Assembly (NCBI GenBank): GCA_016184125.1
Contig: JACPDG010000044.1
Span: 1-64,000, forward strand
Length of the DNA: 64,000 bases
From: Candidatus Rokuibacteriota bacterium
Lineage (GTDB): Bacteria > Methylomirabilota > Methylomirabilia > Rokubacteriales > CSP1-6
Reading direction: 5' to 3'
Both the position numbers and the translations under genes were made by a program. The notes under the pieces were generated by a model, which was not told where the DNA came from, did not search any database, and saw only the letters and a list, made by a program, of their open reading frames with translations. Of the stretch, positions 16,811 through 25,957 are shown piece by piece (position 1 is the stretch's first letter; every line of letters starts with the position of its first letter).

Positions 16811-16992
16811 TCAGGATGGGCACAGGCTTCCCGCGGGCGGCTCGGCTCCCTCTCGACCGTGTCACGGGCGGCCGGTGCCGTACTCCGGCCGACTCGCCGA
16901 TGCTACGCTCGGGCCCAGTCCACGCGCGACAGGGGTTGGTTGGACTTCACCGGGCCGGCGGTCCGGAGACGCTCGCAACCCGAGGAGGCGTC

Positions 16993-18090
16993 ATGGCGAT
17001 CCCGTACGAGTACCAGGCCGACTGGTCACGTCTCGCAAGGCTCATCGTCCACCAGGCGCTCGAGACGCAGCCGGGCGAACGGGTCCTGATCCACGCCGAT
17101 CCGACGTACTTTCCCGCCCTGACCGAGGCGGTGCGAGTCGAGATCAACCGGGCCGGCGCGGTGGAGGTCGCCGTCCACGCGCTGCACCCGCCCGGGCTCG
17201 AGCGCGTGCGCCGCCAGCTTCGGCGGCGTGAGGACGCGGCCCTGAAGGCGATGGAGGACCGTGCCATGGCCGACCTCTTCGCGCTCGCCGACATCTACAT
17301 CTGGCTGCCGACGAGCCGGGCATGGAACGTCGGCCAGTCCGAGGAGATCCTGAAGTCGTGGCGCGGGCGCTCGGTGCACTTCCACTGGGTCATGGACACG
17401 ACCGTCGACGCCGGACTGTTCCGGCGCCTGTCCGAGATCAACGAGGCTGCGCTCGACATCGATTACGGCGCGCTCACCGCGCACCAGCGCCGGGTCATCG
17501 CCGCGCTGCGCGACGCCACCGTGGAGATCATCGACCGGCGCGGGACGCGGCTGCGCCTGCGTCTGCCCGGCGCGCACTTCCACCTCGGCAACGGCAACGC
17601 GTCGAAGGCGTTCATCGAGTCGTATGCCCGGCCGGGCAGCGCCCGCGACCGCGAGGTGGAGCTGCCGGCCGGCGCCATTCGCACCGTCGACATCGCCGAC
17701 ACCGAGGGCGTCGTCGTCACGCCGCCCGAGGTCTTCGGCGGGCGGCACGTCGGCAGCGTCCGGCTCGAGTTCGCGGGCAACCGCATCACGGCGGTGTCGA
17801 GCGAGCACCACGACGCGTTCGTCCGCGCCGTGTGGGCCTCGCACACCGGCGATCACGACCGGTTCGGCGAGCTCAACGTCGGCGTCAACCCGAAGCTCGC
17901 GATGGTGCCCGACGTCCCCGCGATCCCCTACTACGGCTACGGCGCCGGCGTCATCCGCATCAGCGTCGGCGACAACGCGGAGTCCGGCGGCCCGTACCGC
18001 TCGAGCTATCACCAGTGGTTCTTCCTCACCGACGCGACCGTCACGGCGAACGGCAAGGTGGTGATCGACGAGGGCAGGCTCGTGGTTTGA
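16993..18090 (+). CDS. M29-family aminopeptidase (AmpS/PepS-like)
   Basis: 365 residues, the usual size of M29 metallo-aminopeptidases. It begins with the helical YQADWSRLARLIVHQALETQPGE-type region in which the family binds its active-site partner. The metal-site area near the C-terminus contains GELNVGVNPK, GDNAESGGPYRSSYHQ and WFFLTDATVTANG. These enzymes remove N-terminal residues from peptides using two divalent metals. ATG 16993 has a strong CGAGGAGG site. The ligand spacing differs somewhat from classical AmpS, so substrate range is uncertain. The next gene starts two bases after the stop. Confidence 0.8.
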   Translation: MAIPYEYQADWSRLARLIVHQALETQPGERVLIHADPTYFPALTEAVRVEINRAGAVEVAVHALHPPGLERVRRQLRRREDAALKAMEDRAMADLFALADIYIWLPTSRAWNVGQSEEILKSWRGRSVHFHWVMDTTVDAGLFRRLSEINEAALDIDYGALTAHQRRVIAALRDATVEIIDRRGTRLRLRLPGAHFHLGNGNASKAFIESYARPGSARDREVELPAGAIRTVDIADTEGVVVTPPEVFGGRHVGSVRLEFAGNRITAVSSEHHDAFVRAVWASHTGDHDRFGELNVGVNPKLAMVPDVPAIPYYGYGAGVIRISVGDNAESGGPYRSSYHQWFFLTDATVTANGKVVIDEGRLVV

Positions 18091-18091
18091 G

Positions 18092-18692
18092 ATGATGGAA
18101 AGAGCCGACGTTTTCCCGCTCGGTCGAGTCCGAGCCGGCCCCGGTACCGCTCGCGTCCTATCTCCGCTTCGTCGACGCGCCGGACCTGACGGCGTCCGCC
18201 GCCCGCCACCTCGGCCTCGCGCGCTACGAGGTCCAGGTCCTGGGCGGCGACTGGTACGAGGCCGACGACCACGACGGCGCGCGCGGCGTCTATCGCGTGC
18301 TGCAGCGCGAAGACGGGCGCCGCGTGATCCTGTCGTGGGGCACGCACCGCGGCGCGATCCTGGGCACGGTCGCCGGGAGCGCGCTCACCCTGCTCGAGTT
18401 CGACGCGCGCGAGCGCGGCACGGCGCAGCGGCTCCGCGCCCACGTGCTGATGGAGAGCGGCGTCGCGGCGCGGCTGACGCGGACGTTGCTCCCGCTGTTC
18501 GGCTGGCTCGTGGATCGCAAGCTCACCGAGGGGTTCAGGGTCACGGCGCGCGTGGCCGAGTGGGCCCGCGATCGACCGCGCGAGTTCTGCGCCTGGCTCG
18601 GGTCCGCCTTCGCGGAGCCCCGGCGCAACGAGCTCGTCGCGCTCTTCGGTGATTGCGGCGACGGCCTCGCGCTCACCCCGGACGATCGCTGA
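18092..18692 (+). CDS. Hypothetical protein with likely start-proximal frameshift
   Basis: The clear coding frame (ESEPAPVPLASYLRF..., GDWYEADDHDGARGVYRVL, VILSWGTHRGAIL) runs back to a stop at 18093-18095 without any ATG, GTG or TTG before 18297. Tandem ATGs at 18092 and 18095, right after the peptidase stop, are out of frame. Dropping one A from GGAAAGAG (18098-18103) would give MMEEPTFSRSV and restore a full ~200-residue protein. So either a +1 frameshift has hit the gene, a non-standard start is used, or there is an assembly error. No family recognised; the C-terminal half is helical. Confidence 0.55.
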
Positions 18693-18872
18693 CGGCGTAG
18701 CGGCGGCCCCGCCACTCGACCTCCGCGCGCGGGCACGCGGCGGCCAGGGCCATCGCGGCCGTCGCGACGAGCGCTGCCGGATGCAGCAGCGCGAGCCAGC
18801 CGGCGTAGCCCGCGCGTCGGTCCGTGAGCACGCGGGGCAGCAGGAGCACGGCCAGCTCGCCGAGCGGGACAC
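18673..18872 (-). pseudogene. C-terminal remnant of a family 2 glycosyltransferase
   Basis: The minus frame ends in a hydrophobic pair of segments (GELAVLLLPRVL, GWLALLHPAALVATAAMALA) followed by VEWRGRRYAVS. That is how many membrane-bound GT2 enzymes finish (a W.GR.Y motif after the last membrane helices). No catalytic GT-A domain precedes it. It overlaps the 3' end of the convergent gene, and looks like a leftover 3' fragment. Confidence 0.5.
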
Positions 18873-18884
18873 AAGAGTGAGCCG

Positions 18885-19448
18885 ATGTGGTACCAGCGAG
18901 TCGTGGCAATGTACGACCAGGTGTACCGAGCCCTGCACGGGCTGGACCGCCCGCGCGCACAGGTTCCGCCCGTCCTCCGCGTCGAGGTGCGCCGCAGCAT
19001 GCGGCGGCTCTCGCTCCGCGACGGCACGGCCGTCGCGGTCGGCGACCGGATCGGCGTCCTTCATCTCAACAACGCCGCGCTGGCCGAGCTCCACGCGCAC
19101 GCCGGCACGCCGGCCGCCGTCGGGCTCGAGTTCCGCCGCGCGCTCGTCGCATCGCTGCGCACGCTCGCCTGGCGTGCCCGCCCGGACGGGCCGCTCGCCG
19201 ACCTGACCGCGTTCAGCGCGGTGACGATCCTGCATCACGGGATGCCGCGCATCGGGTTCGAGCACGACGCGGTCGGTCTCGTGTGGCCGCGCGTCACGAC
19301 CGCCTACCAGCGTGCGCTCCTCGCCTCTCTTCATCCCGACGGCTGGGCAAGGACCCTGCGCCTGCCCGGGGCCGGCTCGGAGCGGCTCTGGATGTCGCGC
19401 CGGACGCTGCTCGCCCTGTACGACGCCGCGGAACGGGGGGCGAGGTAG
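18885..19448 (+). CDS. YkoP-like domain protein (187 aa)
   Basis: The protein opens with a helix (MYDQVYRALHGLDRP) and has LSLRDGTAVAVGDRIGVLHLNNAAL, which resembles the YkoP-like domain known from Bacillus and from polysaccharide-deacetylase neighbourhoods. A second half contains FSAVTILHHGMPRIGFE. No signal peptide. The ATG at 18885 or the one at 18909 may be used. The adjacent GT2 remnant suggests this was once a surface-polysaccharide locus. Confidence 0.6.
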   Translation: MWYQRVVAMYDQVYRALHGLDRPRAQVPPVLRVEVRRSMRRLSLRDGTAVAVGDRIGVLHLNNAALAELHAHAGTPAAVGLEFRRALVASLRTLAWRARPDGPLADLTAFSAVTILHHGMPRIGFEHDAVGLVWPRVTTAYQRALLASLHPDGWARTLRLPGAGSERLWMSRRTLLALYDAAERGAR

Positions 19449-19459
19449 CAGCAGGGCCG

Positions 19460-19561
19460 TCAGCGCGCGAGCGCCTGACGCGCCGTCGCGACGATCTTCT
19501 CGAGGTCGTACGGCTTGCCGACGATCTCCCTCACGCCCGTCCCGAACAGCGGTTGAAAGAA
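19460..19561 (-). pseudogene. C-terminal fragment of a response regulator
   Basis: The last 33 residues of a minus frame, including GVREIVGKPYDLEKIVATA, match the end of a REC domain (conserved Lys-Pro then the final helix). The preceding residues are unrelated to REC and the acceptor Asp region is missing. Between here and the tRNA at 19939 (19562-19938) the minus frame is open and contains GQAFTKHVSIEHAVDPLRYA, which may be another gene fragment I could not identify. Confidence 0.5.
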
Positions 19562-19938
19562 GTTCCCGCTCTCCTCGTACGGCCGCGTGCTCCTGTCCCT
19601 GCCTGTCCTCGTGGCGGCGACCTTGCATCGGTTGTGAGCGTGTGCGACTGCCTCCGCGTGCTGGCCGCCGACCTCGATGACGTCGTGCTCGACGGCATAC
19701 CGAAGCGGGTCGACCGCGTGCTCGATCGAGACGTGCTTCGTGAACGCCTGACCGCGTTGCCGCGTGCCGATGTCCCAGCGATTCGCGCGGAGCTCGTTCG
19801 GCTCGAGCGCCACCGGCTCGGGGATCAGGTGTCAGCAGCGCGGGCGCGGTCAGGAGAGCATCACGATCGAGAAGGCGGGCCCTCGGGCGGTGCTGCGGTG
19901 GCACCGGCCGCCGAGGCTCGGGGAGGTGTCGATTAAGG

Positions 19939-20014
<76 letters not shown>

Positions 20015-20065
20015 ACGCGAAAAACCACGTTAGCGGCGCGCCATCTGGTTGTCAAGGAAGGTGGA

Positions 20066-20154
20066 TGGTGCCGGTGAGGGGAGTCGAACCCCTACGCCCT
20101 TGCGGACACGGGATTTTGAGTCCCGCATGTCTGCCAGTTTCATCACACCGGCAC
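20066..20154 (-). tRNA. tRNA-Leu (CAA)
   Basis: An 89-base class II tRNA with acceptor GTGCCGGT/ACCGGCAC, anticodon arm CGGGA-CTCAAAA-TCCCG (anticodon CAA), a long variable arm, T-loop TTCGACT and encoded CCA. It follows tRNA-Ala in the same orientation. Confidence 0.95.
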
Positions 20155-20467
20155 GTGTCCGACGCCTCCGGCGTCATTGTACGCGATCGGACGCATTCAA
20201 CTCGCCGTCGTCACGTTCCCGGGAGCCGGCACAGCGTTCCAGATCGGCGTCATTGGACCGGGGTGTCGAGGCTACACGTCGCGAGAAAACGTTTTCCGGG
20301 ATTGAAGTCCCTGCGGGGCGTTCGTAGCATCGTGGTATCCCGCTCACGACCGCCTCCGATGGACGACGCACCCGTGGACACGCACACGCGCAGCGCAGGA
20401 TCGCCGCCGGCGTCGGGCGCCGCGCACGCGACGACGACGGCGGACCGCCGGTGCACGTGACTTCGTG
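20155..20467. promoter_or_regulatory. Gene-free leader before the hybrid kinase
   Basis: About 300 bases without a convincing gene. It contains GAGAAAACGTTTTCCGG near 20282 (an AAAACGTTTT palindrome), and a related AAAACGTTT occurs near 4904 upstream of the hydrolase gene. No clear -35/-10 pair was found. Confidence 0.3.
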
Positions 20468-22138
20468 ATGCGCGACGCGTCTGGTGCGGACGACCGCATC
20501 CTCGTGCTCGCGCCGCCCGGCCGCGACACCCCCCCGGTTGCGAGCGTCCTCGCCGAGGCCCGGCTCCATGCGGAGCACTGCGAGGACGTCGACGTGCTCG
20601 CGATGATGCTCGAGGCCGGGGCCGGTGCGGCGGTCATGACGGACGAGGCGCTGGGGCCGCCCGGGAGCTGGAGGCTGGTCGAGGTGGTGCGCCGACAGCC
20701 GCCCTGGTCGGACGTGCCGTTGCTCGTGCTCACGACCGGCGGCCCGGCGACCGGCGAGAGCGCCGCAGCGCTGCGCGCCCTCGAGGAGAGCGGCAACGTC
20801 ACGCTGCTCGAGCGGCCGGTCCACGTGGCGACGCTGCTGTCCGCGATCCGCGCGGCGCTCCGCGCGCGTCGCCGACAGTACGAGGTGCGCGATCACCTGG
20901 CCGAGCGGCGGCGGGCCGAGTCGGAACGGGAGCAGTTGCTGGCGCGCGAGCGCGCGGCGCGCGCCGAGGTGGAGGCGGCCAATCGCGCGAAGGACGAGTT
21001 CCTCGCGGTGCTGTCGCACGAGCTCCGGACGCCGCTCCAGCCGATCCTGGGATGGGTGAAGCTCTTGCGGCAGCAGCCCGTCGACGCCGCGACGATCAGA
21101 CGCGGGCTCGAGACGATCGAGCGCAACGCCCGGATGCAGGCGCAGATCGTCGAGGACCTCCTCGACGTGTCGCGTGTCATCGCGGGGAAGCTGCGGCTCG
21201 AGCTGCGTCCCGTCAGCCTCGTGCCCGTGATCGACGCGGTCCTGGACGCGGTGCGCCAGCCGGCGGCGTCGAAGGCCATCGCGATCGAGACGGCGTTTCC
21301 CGGCGGCAATCCCATCATCTACGGCGACGCGAACCGGCTCCAGCAGATCGTGTGGAACCTCGTCTCCAACGCGATCGCGTTCACCCCCGAGCACGGGCGC
21401 GTGAGCGTGCGCGTCGAGCGCTCGGCCACCGACGCGTGCGTGCACGTCATTGACACCGGGGAAGGCATTCCCGCGCACTTCCTGCCGCACATCTTCGAGC
21501 GCTTCCGGCAGGCCGACTCCACGAGCACGCGCCGGCACGGCGGCCTCGGGCTCGGGCTCGCGATCGTGCGCCACCTCGTCGAGCTGCACGGCGGCACCGT
21601 GCGCGCGGACAGTCCCGGCGAGGGCCTCGGCGCCACCTTCACCGTCACGCTCCCGCTCGTCAGCCAGCCCGCCGGGCTGGGGACGGGCGTTCCGGCAGGC
21701 ACCACGCCGTCGGCGCGGGCGACCGGCGCGCTGTCGCTCGCCGGGCTGTCGATCCTCGTGGTGGACGACGACGCGGACACCTGTGACCTGCTCTCCACGG
21801 TCCTCGGGTACTACGGCGCGGACGTGCGCTCCGCGAGCTCCGCGGAAGAGGCGCTCCGGCTGGTCGACGAGCGCCCACCGAGCGTGCTCGTGAGCGACAT
21901 CGCGATGCCCGGCATCGACGGCTACGAGCTGGTGCGGCGGGTGCGCGCCATGGAGAAGGAGCGTGGCTGGCGCATCGCGGCCCTCGCGCTGACCGCCCAT
22001 GCACGGGCGTCCGACACCGAGCAGGCGTTCATCGCGGGGTTCGAGGCGTACATCGCGAAGCCGGTCGAGCCGGCGGAGCTGGCGCAGGCCATCGTGAAGC
22101 TGGCGCCGGGCCGTGAGCCCGCCCCCCAGCCCCGGTAG
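20468..22138 (+). CDS. Hybrid sensor histidine kinase / response regulator
   Basis: 556 residues in the cytoplasm with no membrane segment. The N-terminal ~120 residues resemble a degenerate receiver. A coiled coil (~125-170) leads to HisKA with H box FLAVLSHELRTPLQP. The ATPase domain has the N box (NRLQQIVWNLVSNAI), DTGEGIP, FERFRQAD and GGLGLGLAIVRHL. A C-terminal REC (~430-545) has VVDDDADT, acceptor Asp in VLVSDIAMPGIDG, ALTAHA and IAKPVE. This is the one intact kinase in the window, and a candidate phosphodonor for the lone receivers at 1-15 kb; that link is speculative. An alternative GTG lies three bases upstream at 20465. Confidence 0.9.
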   Translation: MRDASGADDRILVLAPPGRDTPPVASVLAEARLHAEHCEDVDVLAMMLEAGAGAAVMTDEALGPPGSWRLVEVVRRQPPWSDVPLLVLTTGGPATGESAAALRALEESGNVTLLERPVHVATLLSAIRAALRARRRQYEVRDHLAERRRAESEREQLLARERAARAEVEAANRAKDEFLAVLSHELRTPLQPILGWVKLLRQQPVDAATIRRGLETIERNARMQAQIVEDLLDVSRVIAGKLRLELRPVSLVPVIDAVLDAVRQPAASKAIAIETAFPGGNPIIYGDANRLQQIVWNLVSNAIAFTPEHGRVSVRVERSATDACVHVIDTGEGIPAHFLPHIFERFRQADSTSTRRHGGLGLGLAIVRHLVELHGGTVRADSPGEGLGATFTVTLPLVSQPAGLGTGVPAGTTPSARATGALSLAGLSILVVDDDADTCDLLSTVLGYYGADVRSASSAEEALRLVDERPPSVLVSDIAMPGIDGYELVRRVRAMEKERGWRIAALALTAHARASDTEQAFIAGFEAYIAKPVEPAELAQAIVKLAPGREPAPQPR

Positions 22139-22143
22139 AGCGC

Positions 22144-22180
22144 CGGGAGGGGGCTTCGCCCAGGGCTTCGCCCCCTCCCG
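22144..22180. terminator. Bidirectional terminator-like hairpin
   Basis: Arms CGGGAGGGGG and CCCCCTCCCG enclose a 17-base loop that itself contains GGCTTCGCC. It lies just after the kinase gene and before the convergent HlyD gene. Confidence 0.5.
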
Positions 22181-22278
22181 AACCGGCAGCCGCGGACGAT
22201 TCGCGAAGCGATCACACGACAGGCGGCGGTGTCACTGTTCCCGATCGAGTGCCAGGGCGCATTGACTCGCCGCCGTTC

Positions 22279-22346
22279 GAGCGCCGGCTTTGCCGGCGCA
22301 ACGATCTGGGGGGAGGTTCGGAAGGGGGGCGAAGCCCCCCTCCGAG
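22279..22346 (+). repeat. Family 2 two-hairpin repeat, copy a
   Basis: GAGCGCCGGC-TTT-GCCGGCGC hairpin, then AACGATCTGGGGGGAGG, TTCGGA, and AGGGGGGC-GAA-GCCCCCCT followed by CCGAG. Same architecture at 34380, 39570 (inverted) and 41089. Confidence 0.85.
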
Positions 22347-22350
22347 GAAG

Positions 22351-23625
22351 TCAGCGGACGCGGATGGTCACGACGCCGGACATGCCCGCACGCAGCGTGT
22401 GCGGGTTCGCGGACGGATGGGTTTCCAGCCGGATCTTGACCGGCACGCGCTGCACCACCTTCACCCAGTTGCCGGTCGCGTTCTCGGGCGGCAGCAGTGA
22501 GAAGCGGGCACCCGTACCCGCGCTGATCGAGTCGATGACGCCCTTGAACACCGTGTCGCCGAAGGTATCCACGGTCACGTCGGCGCGCATGCCCGGCGTG
22601 AGACGCGCGAGCTGCGTCTCCTTGAAGTTCGCGACCATCCAGACGTCGTGCAGCGGCACGATCGCCATGAGGGGCTGGCCGACCTGCACGACCTGGCCGA
22701 GCTCGACGCCGCGCTTGGCCACGACGCCGTCGGTCGCCGCGCGCACTTCCGTGTACGCGAGCTGGAGCTCGGCGAACGCGAGGTTCGCCTGCGCCTCCTT
22801 GAGCTCCGCCCCGGCGAGCTCGCGCTCCGCGTCGCGCACCCGGACTTCCTGCTGCGTGGCCTCGGCCTGGATCTGGCGCGCGCGTGCGTCCGCCGCCCGC
22901 GCCCGGGCCATGCCGAGCCCGATGCCCTGCGGCTCGAACCCGGCGTCGCGCAGCCGCATGTCCGCCTCGGCGGCCGCGAGATCCCGCTCGGCCTGCGTGA
23001 TGCGCTCCTGGGCGGCACGCACCGCCGCCTCGGCCGTCTTGGCGTCGGCGAGCGCCTGATCGTAGTCGCGCTGGGCGACGAGTCCCTGGCCGACGAGCTT
23101 CGCGAAGCGCTCGAGCTCGCCGCGCGTCCGGTCGTTCACGGCGCGCGCGCGATCCAGTTCGGCGCGCGCCGCGCCGACGGCCGCGCGCCGCGCGGCGACG
23201 ACGGCGCGGTTCGACTCGATCATCTCCAGCGCCGAGCGTCGCGTCGACTCCGCGCTGATGGCCGACGCCTCCGCCTGCGCCCGCTGGCCCTTCGCCATCG
23301 CGCGCGTGACGTGGACGCGCTCGGTCGCGGCCCGCACGCGGCTCTCCGCCATCGACACGGAGGCGCGCGCCTGGGCGACCTTCGCCTGGTGGTCGCGCGG
23401 GTCGACCCTGAGGAGCAGGTCGCCTTTCTTCACGGCCTCGTTGTCCTCGACCAGGAGCTCGACGACGTGGCCCGACACCTTCGCGCTGACCGGCGAGATC
23501 GTGCCCTCGACGTAGGCGTCGTCCGTCGAGACGTACGTGACGGCGTAGTACCAGGCGTAGGCGCCATAGCCGACCGCGGCCAGTGTGACGACGACGGCGA
23601 GGGTCACGAGGAGGACGCGCTTCAT
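22351..23625 (-). CDS. HlyD/EmrA-family membrane fusion (adaptor) protein
   Basis: 424 residues: one N-terminal membrane anchor (LLVTLAVVVTLAAVGYGAYA), a biotinyl-lipoyl half-motif (ISPVSAKVSGHVVELLVEDN), a long alpha-helical hairpin (~75-270) rich in Ala/Arg/Glu, the second lipoyl half (AATDGVVAKRGVELGQVV) and a beta-barrel with FKETQLARLTPGM. Such adaptors link an inner-membrane pump to a TolC-type channel. No pump or TolC gene is adjacent, so it is an orphan here. ATG 23625 is preferred; the frame is open to 23670. Confidence 0.88.
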   Translation of the reverse strand: MKRVLLVTLAVVVTLAAVGYGAYAWYYAVTYVSTDDAYVEGTISPVSAKVSGHVVELLVEDNEAVKKGDLLLRVDPRDHQAKVAQARASVSMAESRVRAATERVHVTRAMAKGQRAQAEASAISAESTRRSALEMIESNRAVVAARRAAVGAARAELDRARAVNDRTRGELERFAKLVGQGLVAQRDYDQALADAKTAEAAVRAAQERITQAERDLAAAEADMRLRDAGFEPQGIGLGMARARAADARARQIQAEATQQEVRVRDAERELAGAELKEAQANLAFAELQLAYTEVRAATDGVVAKRGVELGQVVQVGQPLMAIVPLHDVWMVANFKETQLARLTPGMRADVTVDTFGDTVFKGVIDSISAGTGARFSLLPPENATGNWVKVVQRVPVKIRLETHPSANPHTLRAGMSGVVTIRVR

Positions 23626-23755
23626 ACGATCAATCCCGCAGTCCGGTTCCTTGGGAGGTGACTGTAACACAGCGGTCCCGCAGCGACCGGAGGCGCGCGG
23701 GTCCGTCTCCTAGTACTATTGCCTCAACCGATCATCCGCCCGTCCCGAGGAGAGC

Positions 23756-25957
23756 GTGGGAGAACGGTCGTTCGCCGAGGACGTGAAGCAGCTCGGATAC
23801 GGCGCCGGAGCGACGCTGCGCGGCGAGGGCATCCTGGCGATCACGAAGACGCTGCTCCAGTCCGGCGTGAGCTACGTCGGCGGGTACCCGGGCGCGCCGA
23901 TCTCGCATCTCCTCGACGTGCTCGCGGACGCCAACGAGCCGCTCCTGAACCCGCTCGGGATCTACTTCGAGATGTCCGGGAGCGAGGCGGCTGCCGCGGC
24001 GCTGCTCGGCGCCTCCATCAACTATCCGGTGCGCGGCGCCGTCACGTGGAAGTCGGTCGTCGGGACCAACGTGGCGTCCGACGCCCTGTCGCACGTGGCG
24101 TCGGCCGGCGTCGCCGGCGGCGCGCTCGTGGTCATCGGCGAGGACTACGGCGAGGGCGCGTCGATCCTCCAGGAGCGGACGCACTCGGCGGCGCTCAAGT
24201 CGTCCATCCCGCTCATCGACCCGCGCAACGACCTCGGACACTTCGCGCGGATGGTGGAGGAGGGCTTCGGCCTCTCGGAGGCGTCGAACGAGCCCGTGTT
24301 CTTCTCGATCCGCATCCGCGCCTGTCACATGCGCGGCACGCTCACCTGCAAGGACAACGTCCCGCCGAGGATCAGCATGCTGTCGCCGCTCGGCCGGCCG
24401 AGCTTCAGCCTCGAGCGGATCAACCTGCCGCCGTTCACGTATCAGATGGAGGCGCAGAAGTTCGAGCGGCGGATGCCGGCGGCGCGGCGCTACGTCCTCG
24501 AGCGCGGGCTCAACGAGCTCTTCCCCGGCGACGAGTCGGACGTCGGCCTCGTCATGCAGGGCGGGCTCTGGAACACGACGGTCCGGGGCCTCGAGACGCT
24601 CGGCCTCGCCGACGTCCGCGGGCGCACCCCGATCCCGCTCCTGGTGCTCAACGTGCTGCACCCGCTCGTGCCGGAGCAGCTCGTCGGGTTCCTGCGGGGC
24701 AAGCGCCGCGTGCTCGTCGTCGAGGAGGGGATGCCGAACTACATCGAGCGCGAGCTCAAGGCCATCGCGCACGACGAGCGCCTCGACGTCGAGATCCACG
24801 GCAAGGACGTGCTGTCGCCGCACGGCGAGTACGTCCCGCAGCTCGTGATCCGCGGGCTGGCGCGCTTCCTCGCGGCCGGCGGGCTCGCGCGCGTCGGCGG
24901 GACCGAGATCCAGCGCCGGTACGAGCGCCTGGTCGAGCACCAGGCGAAGATCCGCGAGGCGCTGCCCGAGCCGGTGGCGAAGCGGCCGCCGTCGTTCTGC
25001 ACCGGCTGCCCCGAGCGGCCGCTCTTCAGCGCGATGAAGATCCTCCGCCAGCAGGACCCGTCCGTCGGCGACACGCACGTCGCGGCCGACATCGGGTGCA
25101 CGACGTTCTCCACGCAGGCGCCGTTCAACGTGGGCAACACGGTGCTCGGCTACGGCATGGGCCTCGCGTCCGCGGGCGCCGTCGCGCCGCTCTTCGGCAA
25201 GCGGGTGATCTCCGTGATGGGCGACGGCGGCTTCTGGCACAACGGGCTCCTGAACGGCGTCGCGAGCGCGGTCTACAACAAGCAAAACTCGGTGCTCGTG
25301 ATCGTCGACAACCGGTACGCCGCAGCGACGGGCCAGCACCACCACCCGTCGACGGGGACGAACGCGCGCAAGGAGCCGACGGGCATGACGATCCCCGACG
25401 CGCTCCGCGGTGTCGGCGTGACGTGGATCCGCGAGGTGAGCTCGTACCGGATCCCGGAGATGATGCGGACGCTGCACGAGGCGCTCACGACCGAGGAGCG
25501 CGGGCTCAAGGTCGTGATCGCGCGCGGTGAGTGCCAGCTCGAGCGGCAGCGCCGGGAGAGGCCGCGTGTGCGGGGTCTGCTCGCGAAGGGGCAGCGCGTG
25601 GAGCAGCCGCGCTTCGGCGTCGACCCTGACGTCTGCACCGGGGACCACTCGTGCATGCGGCTCAACGGCTGCCCGTCGCTGACGCTCGAGCCGAACCCCG
25701 ACCCGCTGCGCGAGGACCCGGTCGCGCACGTCGACGACACGTGCGTCGGTTGCGGGGTGTGCGGCGAGGTCGCGCACGCCGCGGCGCTGTGCCCCTCGTT
25801 CTACGAGGTGCGGGCGATCGCCCATCCATCCGGGTGGGAGCGCGTCCTCGCCCGCGTGCGGCGGACGGTGATCGGCTGGCTGGCCGGCTCTGGGGAGAGG
25901 AGCGCGCGGCCCATCGCCCGGCGGGCGCCGCGCCAGGTCCCCGTCCCCGGCCGATGA
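23756..25957 (+). CDS. iorA: Indolepyruvate ferredoxin oxidoreductase alpha subunit
   Basis: 733 residues. The N-terminal pyrimidine-binding half (GYPGAPISHLLDVLAD, FEMSGSEAAAAALLGAS) and the thiamine-diphosphate half (GDGGFWHNGLLNGVASAVYN with the GDG...N motif, ~485-510) are those of 2-oxoacid:ferredoxin oxidoreductases. SFCTGCPERPL lies at ~418. The C-terminus carries ferredoxin-like cysteines: CTGDHSCMRLNGC and CVGCGVCGEV...C. It decarboxylates aryl pyruvates to acyl-CoA with ferredoxin as acceptor. GTG 23756 has a CCGAGGAGAG site. The iorB start overlaps its stop (ATGA), so the two are translationally coupled. Confidence 0.9.
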   Translation: MGERSFAEDVKQLGYGAGATLRGEGILAITKTLLQSGVSYVGGYPGAPISHLLDVLADANEPLLNPLGIYFEMSGSEAAAAALLGASINYPVRGAVTWKSVVGTNVASDALSHVASAGVAGGALVVIGEDYGEGASILQERTHSAALKSSIPLIDPRNDLGHFARMVEEGFGLSEASNEPVFFSIRIRACHMRGTLTCKDNVPPRISMLSPLGRPSFSLERINLPPFTYQMEAQKFERRMPAARRYVLERGLNELFPGDESDVGLVMQGGLWNTTVRGLETLGLADVRGRTPIPLLVLNVLHPLVPEQLVGFLRGKRRVLVVEEGMPNYIERELKAIAHDERLDVEIHGKDVLSPHGEYVPQLVIRGLARFLAAGGLARVGGTEIQRRYERLVEHQAKIREALPEPVAKRPPSFCTGCPERPLFSAMKILRQQDPSVGDTHVAADIGCTTFSTQAPFNVGNTVLGYGMGLASAGAVAPLFGKRVISVMGDGGFWHNGLLNGVASAVYNKQNSVLVIVDNRYAAATGQHHHPSTGTNARKEPTGMTIPDALRGVGVTWIREVSSYRIPEMMRTLHEALTTEERGLKVVIARGECQLERQRRERPRVRGLLAKGQRVEQPRFGVDPDVCTGDHSCMRLNGCPSLTLEPNPDPLREDPVAHVDDTCVGCGVCGEVAHAAALCPSFYEVRAIAHPSGWERVLARVRRTVIGWLAGSGERSARPIARRAPRQVPVPGR

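Noticed and set aside
23732-25825. A 697-aa minus-strand frame across iorA
   Set aside because: Composition (Arg, His, Glu) is that of an antisense frame; iorA on the plus strand has clear motifs.
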